64,000 nucleotides of DNA, taken from assembly GCF_029278605.1 (NCBI RefSeq), contig NZ_CP119572.1, positions 496,001-560,000 of the forward strand. Reading direction: 5' to 3'. Position 1 is the stretch's first letter; each line of letters starts with the position of its first letter. Shown here piece after piece: positions 17,408-25,799 of the stretch. The notes beneath the pieces were generated by a model that saw nothing but the letters and a program-made list of their open reading frames with translations, did not search any database and was not told the DNA's origin. This stretch comes from Cupriavidus sp. WKF15 (GTDB lineage Bacteria > Pseudomonadota > Gammaproteobacteria > Burkholderiales > Burkholderiaceae). The position numbers and the translations under genes were made by a program.

Positions 17408-17568
17408 CATTGAACGACGGCGCAGACAGCGCGCCAGAGTGCGAAAGCGAAGCTACCGGCCAAGCCCTCCGCACCGCCCGCATGAAACACCGTCGATCTC
17501 CAAGTGTCTCCTCCACCCTCCTCCTTTGGTGGATTCAAACCCAAGCCCAACCGGCTTGGGTTTTTTTT
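17408..17568 (+). ncRNA. Candidate small regulatory RNA with anti-Shine-Dalgarno loop
   Basis: A free-standing unit of about 160 nt runs from a strong promoter to a perfect intrinsic terminator. Near the 3' end, CCACC (17513-17517) can pair with GGTGG (17528-17532), leaving a 10-base loop CTCCTCCTTT that is complementary to ribosome binding sites. A second CTCCTCC lies just before it. An upstream stem GGCGC/GCGCC is possible at about 17419-17435. The terminator stem follows after 4 bases. This resembles CU-rich-loop riboregulators of other proteobacteria that pair with ribosome binding sites, but I do not recognise a named family. An ATG at 17482 opens a frame that runs through the terminator without a stop, so a leader peptide is unlikely. 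The 5' end is estimated from the promoter. Confidence 0.55.
17537..17568 (+). terminator. Intrinsic terminator of the candidate sRNA
   Basis: Perfect 11-base arms AAACCCAAGCC and GGCTTGGGTTT with loop CAACC, followed by an uninterrupted run of eight T. It lies 280 bases upstream of rplM with no coding gene before it on this strand. Confidence 0.88.
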
Positions 17569-17657
17569 CGTCCGAACACGGCAAGTGCGTCAAGGGCCTC
17601 AGTCAGGCTCGCTGCCGGCAGCGTAGTGGTGATCTTGACGAAATCCCTTGACTTTGC

Positions 17658-17687
17658 TTGTGTCCAGCTCGCGTCCGACAGTATAAT
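17658..17687 (+). promoter_or_regulatory. Promoter of rplM-rpsI
   Basis: TTGTGT at 17658-17663 and TATAAT at 17682-17687 with 18-base spacing. Start near 17694 would give a leader of about 150 bases before the rplM ATG, long enough for autoregulation, though I recognise no known ribosomal leader motif in it. Confidence 0.5.
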
Positions 17688-17847
17688 CTACGGCTTTTCC
17701 GCCATGCCCGCGGGAAGAGAAGTAGGGAGAGCCTGCGAAGACAAGCAGGAAGGCCAGGTCCACAGGGCCGGCCGACGAGACTTGCAGGGGCGAGTACAAG
17801 CCTTCGCGAGTCAGTATCGGGCAGTTCTCTAATAGTCAGGAAAAATC

Positions 17848-18276
17848 ATGAAGACCTTTTCCGCCAAGCCTCATGAGGTAAAGCGCGACTGGTACGTGAT
17901 TGACGCGACGGACAAAGTCCTCGGCCGTGTCGCCAGCGAAGTGGCACGCCGTCTGCGCGGCAAGCACAAGCCGGAATTCACTCCGCACGTCGACACCGGT
18001 GATTACATCATCATCGTCAACGCAGCCAAGCTGCGTGTCACGGGTACCAAGGAAACGGACAAGAAGTACTATCGCCATTCGGGTTACCCGGGCGGTATCT
18101 ACGAAACGACGTTTGGCAAGATGCAGCAGCGCTTCCCGGGCCGTGCCCTGGAGAAGGCTGTCAAGGGCATGCTGCCGAAGGGTCCGCTGGGCTACGCGAT
18201 GATCAAGAAGCTGAAGGTTTACGCCGAAGCAGAGCATCCGCACGAAGCGCAGCAGCCCAAGGCGCTGGAAATCTAA
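17848..18276 (+). CDS. rplM: 50S ribosomal protein L13
   Basis: 142 residues, the normal length. It starts [20 protein letters not shown] and has [20 protein letters not shown] and [19 protein letters not shown], diagnostic for L13. It binds 23S rRNA early in 50S assembly. It forms the usual operon with rpsI, whose start is 12 bases after its stop. A good AGGAAAAATC site precedes the ATG. Confidence 0.98.
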   Translation: MKTFSAKPHEVKRDWYVIDATDKVLGRVASEVARRLRGKHKPEFTPHVDTGDYIIIVNAAKLRVTGTKETDKKYYRHSGYPGGIYETTFGKMQQRFPGRALEKAVKGMLPKGPLGYAMIKKLKVYAEAEHPHEAQQPKALEI

Positions 18277-18288
18277 GGAGGCCAATCC

Positions 18289-18681
18289 ATGATCGGTAAT
18301 TGGAATTACGGTACTGGCCGCCGCAAGAGCGCCGTGGCACGTGTCTTCATCAAGTCGGGCAAGGGCGACATCGTCGTCAACGGCAAGCCCATCAAGGAAT
18401 ACTTCGCTCGCGAAACTTCCCTGATGATCGTGCGCCAGCCGCTGGAACTGACCGAGCACGCCGAAACGTTCGACATCAAGGTCAACGTTACCGGCGGCGG
18501 TGAAACCGGCCAGGCCGGTGCCGTCCGTCACGGCATCACCCGCGCCCTGATCGACTACGATGCAACGCTGAAGTCGGCCCTGTCGAAGGCTGGCTACGTC
18601 ACGCGTGATGCACGTGAAGTCGAGCGTAAGAAGGTCGGTCTGCACAAGGCACGTCGCCGCAAGCAGTTCTCGAAGCGCTGA
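18289..18681 (+). CDS. rpsI: 30S ribosomal protein S9
   Basis: 130 residues. It begins [20 protein letters not shown] and ends in the conserved basic tail [15 protein letters not shown], which reaches the P-site tRNA in the 30S subunit. TAAGGAGGCCAATCC gives a near-perfect ribosome site between rplM and rpsI. A strong terminator follows. Confidence 0.98.
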   Translation: MIGNWNYGTGRRKSAVARVFIKSGKGDIVVNGKPIKEYFARETSLMIVRQPLELTEHAETFDIKVNVTGGGETGQAGAVRHGITRALIDYDATLKSALSKAGYVTRDAREVERKKVGLHKARRRKQFSKR

Positions 18682-18724
18682 TGTGCATTCGCCGGTCCGG
18701 CCTTGCCGGATCGCGCGGAGCAAG

Positions 18725-18757
18725 AAAAAACCGCACGCTGGTCGTGCGGTTTTTTTC
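18725..18757 (+). terminator. Terminator of rplM-rpsI
   Basis: AAAAAACCGCACG pairs with CGTGCGGTTTTTT around a 5-base loop, followed by T residues; it lies 43 bases after the rpsI stop. Confidence 0.9.
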
Positions 18758-18942
18758 GTCTGCTTCCCGTCCATAGGCGGAGGCGCGGCCTTTACAGCCG
18801 AGGCATCTCCTGTATGCGAAAAAGTCACAATTTCATCTCCCTACCTTGGTGGGGTAATGGCTCGCCGCGGATACAATCTCGCCCGTATTGCGGAGCAACG
18901 CTTCGGCATGCTGGCCGGCTGAATCCAATCAAGGAGTGAGGG

Positions 18943-19404
18943 ATGTTGTTTTCCAGGAAGAAGGGACTCTCGATCGATACGCTGATCAGTGAAGGCACAG
19001 CCATCGATGGCGATCTGGTGTTCTCGGGCGGCTTGCGCCTCGATGGCCGGGTGCGCGGCAATATCCGCGCCGCGGCGGATCTGCCAAGCATGCTGGTGAT
19101 CAGCGAAAAAGGCGCGGTGGAAGGCGAGATCACTGTCGGGCATCTGGTCCTTAACGGCACAGTAAAGGGTCCCGTCCACGCAAGCGAACTGCTCGAGCTC
19201 CAGCCGCACGCCCGCGTGCTCGGTGAGGTGCGCTACGCGGCGCTCGAGATGCACCAGGGCGCTCTGGTGGAAGGGCGTCTCGTACCGCTCGGCCAGGAAG
19301 AGGTCAAGGCGCTTCCCAATCTGGTGGCCTCTGAACAGGCGGACGGCGACGCTGAAGACGCGGATACCGCGGTCGAACTGGCTGAGGTCGGTAAAGTGGC
19401 TTGA
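18943..19404 (+). CDS. Bactofilin (polymer-forming cytoskeletal protein)
   Basis: A 153-residue protein with the bactofilin core (about residues 8-125). This is a right-handed beta-helix with repeats such as IDGDLVFSGGLRLDGRVRGN, GAVEGEITVGHLVLNGTVKG and HARVLGEVRYAALEMHQGA. The C-terminal tail (about 125-153) is acidic and probably unstructured. Bactofilins self-assemble into filaments without nucleotides and scaffold wall or polar proteins at the inner membrane. There is no signal peptide. AAGGAGTGAGGG precedes the ATG. In relatives erpA is the next gene; here the two are split by the group II intron. Confidence 0.9.
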   Translation: MLFSRKKGLSIDTLISEGTAIDGDLVFSGGLRLDGRVRGNIRAAADLPSMLVISEKGAVEGEITVGHLVLNGTVKGPVHASELLELQPHARVLGEVRYAALEMHQGALVEGRLVPLGQEEVKALPNLVASEQADGDAEDADTAVELAEVGKVA

Positions 19405-19491
19405 ATGCCACGTGCAATTCCCTGCCAGAAGCCCTTGAAAACCAAGGGTTTCGGCACGATTTCCCAGTAGCGCTTAGAATACAGGCGTATC
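19405..19491 (+). promoter_or_regulatory. erpA promoter region (5' exon side of the intron)
   Basis: The 87 bases between the bactofilin stop and the intron contain a small hairpin, CCCTTG/CAAGGG at about 19430-19448, and a -10-like TAGAAT at 19475-19480. No good -35 is present 16-18 bases upstream. Transcription would start near 19487, only a few bases before the intron boundary at 19492, so the intron would make up almost the whole erpA leader. Confidence 0.4.
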
Positions 19492-22436
19492 GTGCGACAC
19501 GCACTATCGTGTCCGGGCAGCTCCAACGTAAGGAGCATTGACCTTGTTGGGACACGGAAAGGCTTCGGCCAGACCGTCCAATCCCAACCAATTTCTTGCT
19601 TAGACGAACCCAGCCGAACAGCCAGGGGGAGTCCGATGTGCTGTGGGAGCCGGAATATCGGCTACCTGCGGCTTGCTTTCTGCTGGATGAATTTCCAGCC
19701 ATTGCCCAAGGGCGGGGACGCTCGCCTTTGGGCGAGTTTCTTTGTAAACGCACCCTCTACGGAGGGTGCGGGCGGTTGCGCAACGTCAGTTTGGTTGCGA
19801 ACCCGCTACACGGCATTTAAACCGACCCCCAGTTGGGTCGGCGCTGTACGCCTTGGGACGGAGGTCTGCGCTCGAAAGAGCCCACCCACCGTCAAGCGCT
19901 CGCCAATATGGGAGCACATAAAGTAGGAAGTGAGGTCCCGGAGCGGAAGCTCTGCGCGTTATGGTTCAGTCGAACGCGCCCGCAAGGGTGTTTCGATCGA
20001 GAACCTGCTATGCGACTAGCAGTAGCCTAGGGGGACATGCGTCACTGGTTAACGGTGAGGTGTGAAGCTCCCCTGACAATGTTTCCCCCGCAAGGGTGTC
20101 GTCTGGTTGTGAGACTGGACGGCAGAGACTCCGAGCAGCAATTGGGGTTGAGGAGCTAGGCTGGCTGGTATGGGCAACATATGTGAACTGCTGGTAAACG
20201 TCGTCAGTATTGAGATGCCAAAGCTGCTGATAGGCATCAACCAAAAGGTGTGCGGTTGGTTGTTCCGCTGGTACGCCGGAACACGTCGCCATACAACCGC
20301 CGGCGGAAAGGCAGGCCCTAACCCAGTCGTGTAATGCGTAGGGAACGTGGTAAGCCCGTATGGCTGCCGGAGCGCAGTTTGGCTCAGGCAGGCGAACCGC
20401 AAGGAACGCTGTTGGCTGTGCGGGTATGGGAGGTTGGAGAAAGCGAATGCCGGGCTGTAATGGCTCGGATAGGGATTGAAACATCATCCCACGCGAAAGC
20501 GGGCAGACTTCCAACTGGTCAATCGTCGCAGGACGGCTGACTAATCTCGCTTGTTTAAATTTTCTTCCCTTGAGGGGCAACACGTCCCTCAAGGGGCGTG
20601 CTGTCTCTTGATGTTGGGGAAGATCCTCAAGATAGGAGAGCAGCATGGAAGCATTGATCCGCAAGGATGAATCTGCGCTCTCCGGCGTGCCGCAAACCTG
20701 GGGTGCCATTGATTGGCGCCGCGTGGAGCGTAACGTCCGAGAGATGCAGATTCGAATTGCGAAGGCAACACAGGAAGGGGACTGGCGTAGGGTGAAAGCC
20801 TTGCAACGGTCTCTGACCCGCTCGTTTTCTGCCAAAGCATCGGCAGTCAAGCGAGTGACGGAGAACCAAGGTAAGCGAACGGCAGGCGTCGATCGCGTAC
20901 TGTGGGACTCGCCTGAAGCCCGGTGGGAAGCCATCGGGCGGTTGAAGCGCCGGGGATATACGCCTTTGCCATTACGGAGGGTTTTCATCCCCAAGGCCAA
21001 CGGGAAGGAGCGCCCTCTGGGCATTCCGACCATGTTGGACCGAGCCATGCAAGCGCTGTATCTGCTGGCGCTGGAGCCGGTGTCCGAAGGGACGAGCGAT
21101 CCGAATTCGTATGGGTTCCGGATCAATCGATCTACAGCGGATGCCATGTCCCAGCTATTCCTCAACCTGTCCAGAAAGGCCTCGGCCCAATGGATCTTGG
21201 AAGCGGATATCAAAGGCTGCTTTGACCATATCAGCCACGACTGGCTGGAGCGCAATGTCCCAATGGACAAAGCAATCCTTCGGAAGTGGCTGAAGGCTGG
21301 CGTGGTATTTCAGGGCCAGCTTCAGGCGACCGTAGCCGGAACACCGCAGGGGGGCATCATTTCCCCCACTCTGGCAAACGTTGCGCTGAACGGGTTGGAA
21401 CGGCAGTTGGTTAAGTCTCTCGAGACTAAGCTGGGTGTCGTCAACACGAAGAAGCTGAAAGTGAATGTAGTGCGCTACGCGGACGACTTCGTGATCACTG
21501 GCAGTACGCCGGAGATACTAGAAAGCGAAGTGAAGCCGTGGGTAGAGCAGTTCCTGGCAGTACGGGGACTGACGCTATCGACGGAGAAAACGCGGATCGT
21601 CAATATCGCTGACGGCTTTGACTTCCTTGGGTGGAATTTCCGGAAATATTCGGGAACGCTGCTCATCAAGCCGAGCAAGAAGAACGTGCAAACGTTCTAT
21701 AGCAAGGTGAAAGGGGTCATCAGTGCCAACAAGACGGCGAAGCAGGTGAGCATCATCAACTTGCTGAACCCGATGCTGAGAGGCTGGGCGCAGTATCACA
21801 GCCCGGTGGTTGCGAAGGCCACGTTCAACCGCTTGGAGTACGCAGTATCCAAGGCTCTATGGCGGTGGGCGAAACGGCGACATCCACAGAAGGCCACCGA
21901 TTGGGTGCGGAAGAAGTACTACGCACCAGTCGGGGATCGGAGTTGGGTGTTTGGGACCACGATCGTGGATGACGACGGCAATGGCCGATGGGTGGGGCTT
22001 TATTCCCTTGCGGGTACGCCTATCCAAAGGCACAAGAAGGTTCGAGGGGACTATCACCCCTTCGATCCAGCGCAGGAAAGATACGGCGAAATGCTGCGTC
22101 AGGAGCGCATGTTAAACAACATGTCGCACCGGAAGCAGTGGATTAAGCTCTACATTTCCCAGCGGGGCTTGTGTGCGGTGTGTGAGTGCAGGATCACCAA
22201 AGAGACAGGATGGGAGGACCATCACATCGAGTACCGTACACACGGAGGCTCGGACGCTCTAGGGAATCGTGTGTTGCTACACCCTGATTGCCACAAGCAA
22301 GTTCACCACCACGGCAGACCCGTAGTGAAACCGGTACAATAAACAGTACTTTGAAAGGCTTGAGCCGTATGCGGGAAAACTCGCACGTACGGTTCTTAGG
22401 GGGGGATGGGTCAGCAATGACCTGTCCCTACCCAAC
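19492..22436 (+). mobile_element. Group II intron inserted in the erpA leader
   Basis: A self-splicing retroelement of about 2,945 bases. The 5' end GTGCGACAC fits the GUGYG consensus. Domain V is a clear 34-base hairpin (22362-22395) starting GAGCCGTATGC and ending GTACGGTTC. Domain VI follows, with a bulged A in CCTACCC and the end AAC at 22436, placing the branch A seven bases from the 3' end. The maturase gene lies in domain IV (20645-22342). The part before the ORF is 1,153 bases, longer than the usual 550-700. The insertion is in sense with erpA, four bases upstream of its CAGGAG ribosome site. Flanking exons join as GGCGTATC and TAATCAGGAG. Boundaries are inferred from consensus and could shift by a base or two. 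Confidence 0.85.
20645..22342 (+). CDS. ltrA: Group II intron reverse transcriptase/maturase with HNH domain
   Basis: A 565-residue intron-encoded protein, full length and apparently intact. The N-terminal RT0 region is followed by reverse transcriptase motifs: [19 protein letters not shown] (about residues 112-130), [23 protein letters not shown] (232-241) and the catalytic YADD (278-281). The maturase X domain (about 370-440) includes [13 protein letters not shown]-terminal HNH endonuclease starts with CAVC at 510 and continues [17 protein letters not shown] and KQVHHHG, so second-strand cleavage for retrohoming should be possible. AAGATAGGAGAGCAGC precedes the ATG. The protein binds the intron RNA to aid splicing and copies it into DNA. 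Its base composition is lower in GC than the neighbours, consistent with transfer. Confidence 0.95.
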   Translation: MEALIRKDESALSGVPQTWGAIDWRRVERNVREMQIRIAKATQEGDWRRVKALQRSLTRSFSAKASAVKRVTENQGKRTAGVDRVLWDSPEARWEAIGRLKRRGYTPLPLRRVFIPKANGKERPLGIPTMLDRAMQALYLLALEPVSEGTSDPNSYGFRINRSTADAMSQLFLNLSRKASAQWILEADIKGCFDHISHDWLERNVPMDKAILRKWLKAGVVFQGQLQATVAGTPQGGIISPTLANVALNGLERQLVKSLETKLGVVNTKKLKVNVVRYADDFVITGSTPEILESEVKPWVEQFLAVRGLTLSTEKTRIVNIADGFDFLGWNFRKYSGTLLIKPSKKNVQTFYSKVKGVISANKTAKQVSIINLLNPMLRGWAQYHSPVVAKATFNRLEYAVSKALWRWAKRRHPQKATDWVRKKYYAPVGDRSWVFGTTIVDDDGNGRWVGLYSLAGTPIQRHKKVRGDYHPFDPAQERYGEMLRQERMLNNMSHRKQWIKLYISQRGLCAVCECRITKETGWEDHHIEYRTHGGSDALGNRVLLHPDCHKQVHHHGRPVVKPVQ

Positions 22437-22452
22437 TAATCAGGAGAACCCC

Positions 22453-22821
22453 ATGAACGCAGTCGCAGAGGCACCCGCAACCGAGGACGTGCCGGCACCG
22501 TTCGTCTTTACCGACAGCGCCGCCGACAAGGTCAAGCAGTTGATCGAGGAAGAGGGCAATGCCGAGCTGAAGCTGCGCGTGTTCGTGCAGGGCGGCGGCT
22601 GCTCAGGCTTCCAGTATGGCTTCACGTTCGACGAGGAAGTCAACGAAGACGACACCACCATGGTCAAGAACGGCGTCACCCTGTTGATCGACTCGATGAG
22701 CTACCAGTATCTGGTCGGCGCCGAGATCGACTACAAGGAAGACATCAATGGCGCGCAGTTCGTGATCAAGAACCCGAACGCCACGACCACCTGCGGTTGC
22801 GGCTCGTCGTTCTCGGTCTGA
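22453..22821 (+). CDS. erpA: Iron-sulfur cluster insertion protein ErpA
   Basis: A 122-residue A-type carrier that hands [4Fe-4S]/[2Fe-2S] clusters to apoproteins. The three cluster Cys are visible: one in [11 protein letters not shown] and two in the C-terminal [10 protein letters not shown]. The start is the ATG at 22453 with CAGGAG seven bases upstream; an open frame continues upstream into the intron but is not native. In many bacteria erpA is essential. Here its leader holds the 2.9 kb group II intron, so its mRNA must be made by reading through and splicing the intron, or from a promoter inside it. A terminator follows. Confidence 0.96.
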   Translation: MNAVAEAPATEDVPAPFVFTDSAADKVKQLIEEEGNAELKLRVFVQGGGCSGFQYGFTFDEEVNEDDTTMVKNGVTLLIDSMSYQYLVGAEIDYKEDINGAQFVIKNPNATTTCGCGSSFSV

Positions 22822-22844
22822 GGTAAGAGGCTTCGGCAGAAAGG

Positions 22845-22868
22845 CGCACCTTCGGGTGCGTTTTTTTT
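22845..22868 (+). terminator. erpA terminator
   Basis: CGCACC pairs with GGTGCG around a stable TTCG tetraloop, followed by eight T residues, 24 bases after the erpA stop. Confidence 0.88.
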
Positions 22869-22912
22869 GGGGTTCTTCGGCGGAATGCGGGGAATGGGGG
22901 GATGGGTTGTCG

Positions 22913-22974
22913 TGCTTGGCATGCGCCGCTGTTTCGCCGGCAACGCCGGCGAAACAGCGGCGTCTGCCACGCAC
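22913..22974. repeat. Long palindromic repeat, copy 1
   Basis: Two perfect 18-base arms, CGCCGCTGTTTCGCCGGC (22924-22941) and its complement (22945-22962), flank a 3-base loop AAC. The pairing continues imperfectly outward through TTGGCA/TGCCA. A second copy with the same core and the same outer TTGGCA lies at 34919-34971. G-rich sequence lies to the left and C-rich to the right in both. It sits between the convergent erpA and anmK genes, after the erpA terminator. This looks like a dispersed REP-type element. Confidence 0.8.
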
Positions 22975-23023
22975 AAAAACCCCCAACCCTTCCAGCGCCT
23001 GATCCCGTCCATCACACGGTCGA

Positions 23024-24151
23024 TCAGCGCGGATAGAACGCGCCGAGCACGCGCGGACCAGAAGCGCCGGTGACCGTGGCGACATTGCCCGGCAGGCGCA
23101 GCAGGCACTGGCGCGCCAGCCAGGCGAAGGCGATGGCTTCCACCTGGGACACCGGCACCCCGAAGTCTTCAGTCGTCTGCACGGCCAGGCCGGGCAGGGC
23201 CTGCGCCAGACGCCGCATGATGTAGCCGTTGCGCGCACCACCACCGCAAACGATCAGCCGTCGCGCCTGCGGCGAGTGGGCACGGACATCGCGCGCAATC
23301 GCTTCGGCGGTCAGCGCGGCGAGTGTCGCTTGTACGTCCGCTGGCGTTGGCGCGGGTGCCCCCCGCGACGCCAGGCGCGCTTCCAGCCAGGCGGGATGGA
23401 ACAGGTCGCGTCCCGTGCTCTTGGGCGGTGCGGCACTGAAGTATGGATCGGCCAGGCATTCGGCCAGCAGCGCATCGTCGACGCGTCCGCTCGCGGCCCA
23501 GGCGCCGTCGTCGTCGAACGGCATGCCGAGTTGTTCGCCGATCCAGTAGTCGAGCAGCGCATTGCCCGGCCCGCAGTCGAAGCCGATCACGGCGCCGCCG
23601 TTGCCGGGCAGCACGCTGATGTTGGAGATGCCGCCGATATTGCAGATCACGCGGGCTTCGGCCCCGTCGCCGAACAGCGCCTGGTGCAGTGCCGGCACCA
23701 GCGGCGCGCCCTGGCCGCCCGCCGCGACATCGCGGCTGCGGAAATCCGCCACCACGTCGATGCCCGCCAGCTCGGCCAGCAGCGCGGGATGCTGGCTCTG
23801 CCGCGTGTAGCCGATCTGGTCGTAAAGGCCCGGGCGATGGCGGATGGTCTGCCCATGCGCGCCGATCGCAGCGATATCGTCCGGCCGCAGCCCCGCCTGT
23901 CCGAGCAGCGCGGCCACGCAGCCGGCATAGACGCGTGCGAGCGCGTTGGCGGCCAGCGCCTCGCGGTGGATCTCGTTGTCGCCGGGCTGCTGCAACTGCC
24001 CGAAGTCCGTGCGCAGCGCGTCGGGGAAGGGCTCGTGCGCGGCGGCCAGCACGGCCGGGCGCTCGCCGCTGAAGTCCACCAGCACGGCGTCCGCGCCGTC
24101 CATGCTGGTGCCAGACATGATGCCGATATAGCGATCGCCGTGCGCGCGCAT
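23024..24151 (-). CDS. anmK: Anhydro-N-acetylmuramic acid kinase
   Basis: A 375-residue kinase of the ASKHA fold. It opens the anhydro ring of anhMurNAc and phosphorylates it to MurNAc-6-phosphate in cell-wall recycling. Motifs are the phosphate loop [20 protein letters not shown] (residues 8-27), [42 protein letters not shown] (catalytic Asp) and [19 protein letters not shown]. Length is normal. The M23 peptidase gene lies 23 bases upstream on the same strand and probably shares its transcript. amgK and murU, later steps of the same recycling route, lie about 18-20 kb away in this window. Confidence 0.95.
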   Translation of the reverse strand: MRAHGDRYIGIMSGTSMDGADAVLVDFSGERPAVLAAAHEPFPDALRTDFGQLQQPGDNEIHREALAANALARVYAGCVAALLGQAGLRPDDIAAIGAHGQTIRHRPGLYDQIGYTRQSQHPALLAELAGIDVVADFRSRDVAAGGQGAPLVPALHQALFGDGAEARVICNIGGISNISVLPGNGGAVIGFDCGPGNALLDYWIGEQLGMPFDDDGAWAASGRVDDALLAECLADPYFSAAPPKSTGRDLFHPAWLEARLASRGAPAPTPADVQATLAALTAEAIARDVRAHSPQARRLIVCGGGARNGYIMRRLAQALPGLAVQTTEDFGVPVSQVEAIAFAWLARQCLLRLPGNVATVTGASGPRVLGAFYPR

Positions 24152-24174
24152 GGAGTCTCCGGGCGGAGCGGCTG

Positions 24175-25572
24175 TCAGTTGGCCGCGGTAAGGACGTTAT
24201 AGGTGCGCAGCGCGTTGATGCGGCTGAGCATCGTGCTGGTATAGCCGAGGAATTCCTGGCGCGCCTTGCCCGTCAGCACCGGGGCTTCCATCAGCGCAAT
24301 GCTCAGCGGGTTCTGCGGCACGTCGTTGAAGCGGAACTCGTAGTGCAGGTGCGGCCCGGTGGCCCAGCCGGTCTGGCCGACATAGCCGATGACCTGGCCT
24401 TGCGATACCCGCTGGCCCTGCTGCACGCCGGCAAAGCCGGACAGGTGGGCATAGTAGGTCGAATAGCCGTTCGCGTGCTTCAGGATGATGATGTTGCCGT
24501 AGCCATTCTGGCGGCCGACAAAGTCGATCACGCCTTCGCCGGTCGCCATCACCTTGGTGCCCGTGGGCGCGGCGAAGTCCACGCCCTTGTGCTGGGCCCA
24601 TTCATGGTGCAGCGGATGCTCGCGGCCGCCGAAGCCCGACGATACGCGCGAAAACTCCACCGGCGAACGCAGGAACGGACGCTTCATGCTGCGGCCATCG
24701 AAGGTGTAGTAGGCGCCGTTGCTCTCGCCTTGGGGCGCAAACCACAGGGCCTGGTGGAGCTGGTTCCGGTTGATCAGTTCGATCGCCACCACGCGGCCGT
24801 TGCGGATGAACGCACCGTCCTGGAAGCCGGCTTCGTAGATGATGCGGAAGCGGTCGCCGCTGGCAATGTCATGCTGGAAGTCGATCACGCCGGAGAAGAT
24901 CGACAGCATCTGCTGCACGATTTCATCGGGCACGTTGGCCGCGTCCATGGCCTTGAAGAAGCCGCCCGCGGCGATCGAGCCGGACGCCATCTCATAGCGC
25001 AGGTCGTTGTCGACGTTCTGCACACGCGCCTTGTAGCTGGTCGTGCCGCCGGCCTTGGCCGGCTCGACACGCTCGATCATGAGTTCGCGCGAGTGCGCGG
25101 CATCGCCGCCGAGATTGGCCTGCAGCGACACGAGCATATTGCTGTCGTCGATCTGTGCCTGCACGGTCTGGCCCGGATTGAGGTTGAACAGGCTGCGCGC
25201 GGTCGGGTTCTTGAGGATGAAGGCCTGCGCGTCGGGATCGTCCACGCCGAGGCGGCGCAGCAGCGAGGCAATGGTGTCGCCGCGCTGCATGCGTTCCTGG
25301 CGCACGTAGACGGCCTCGGAATCGATATCGGTAAGCTGTGCGAGCTGTTCGCGCACATCGGGCATGCGCAGCGGCTCGTTCACGCGCGGCGCGAGCGGAT
25401 CATTGAAGGCGCTGCGCGGTGCGACACCCATGGCGGCAGCCATGCCGAGCGTGAATATCGCGCCCACGGAAGCCGTGAGTTGCTTGCGCCTTCGCGCGTG
25501 CTGGGGGTTGGTCGGGTCGACGAGAACCACCAGCTCGCGCGCGAAAACTTCGCGGAGTCTGGACCACATCAC
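24175..25572 (-). CDS. M23 family peptidoglycan endopeptidase
   Basis: A 465-residue exported metallopeptidase like E. coli MepM. After a basic N-terminus there is one membrane anchor or signal (about residues 33-51), then an OapA/LysM-like region (about 75-150) with [14 protein letters not shown]. The C-terminal lysostaphin-type domain carries H328-x3-D332 in HKGVDF and H408-L-H410 in GPHLHYEF, the zinc ligands and catalytic His. It should cleave stem-peptide crosslinks in the periplasm so that new wall can be inserted. It is divergent from tyrS, with 227 bases between starts, and lies upstream of anmK, an arrangement common in this group. Confidence 0.92.
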   Translation of the reverse strand: MMWSRLREVFARELVVLVDPTNPQHARRRKQLTASVGAIFTLGMAAAMGVAPRSAFNDPLAPRVNEPLRMPDVREQLAQLTDIDSEAVYVRQERMQRGDTIASLLRRLGVDDPDAQAFILKNPTARSLFNLNPGQTVQAQIDDSNMLVSLQANLGGDAAHSRELMIERVEPAKAGGTTSYKARVQNVDNDLRYEMASGSIAAGGFFKAMDAANVPDEIVQQMLSIFSGVIDFQHDIASGDRFRIIYEAGFQDGAFIRNGRVVAIELINRNQLHQALWFAPQGESNGAYYTFDGRSMKRPFLRSPVEFSRVSSGFGGREHPLHHEWAQHKGVDFAAPTGTKVMATGEGVIDFVGRQNGYGNIIILKHANGYSTYYAHLSGFAGVQQGQRVSQGQVIGYVGQTGWATGPHLHYEFRFNDVPQNPLSIALMEAPVLTGKARQEFLGYTSTMLSRINALRTYNVLTAAN

Positions 25573-25799
25573 GTAAAATTCAACCTTGGTCTGGGCACCG
25601 CTGCCGCAACGATGTGTGTCGTCTGCCTTCCTCCCCCGAGGTACGGCGCGGGCTGTTCATCTTTATTTGCCGCCTAGAATGGCGGGTGGCGCACGGGCTC
25701 GGTGCCGCGTGTCGCCGGAAAGCGCGGATTATACCAAGAATCGGCTCGGGGCCGAGTGGCGAATCCGGCAAATTTTCATGTATTTCAAAGACTTACGTC

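Noticed and set aside
17482..17568. Leader peptide with two adjacent Trp codons before the terminator (attenuator)
   Set aside because: The frame from ATG 17482 has no stop before the terminator, and the downstream gene is rplM with its own promoter, not a trp gene. The hairpin and CU-rich loop fit an sRNA better.
19492..19926. 144-residue plus-strand frame at the intron 5' end
   Set aside because: It begins exactly at the intron's GTGCG and covers structured ribozyme sequence; no protein family resemblance.
22288..22821. Longer erpA reading frame starting inside the intron
   Set aside because: The extra residues are encoded by intron domains IV-VI. The native ATG at 22453 has a proper ribosome site and gives the normal ErpA length.
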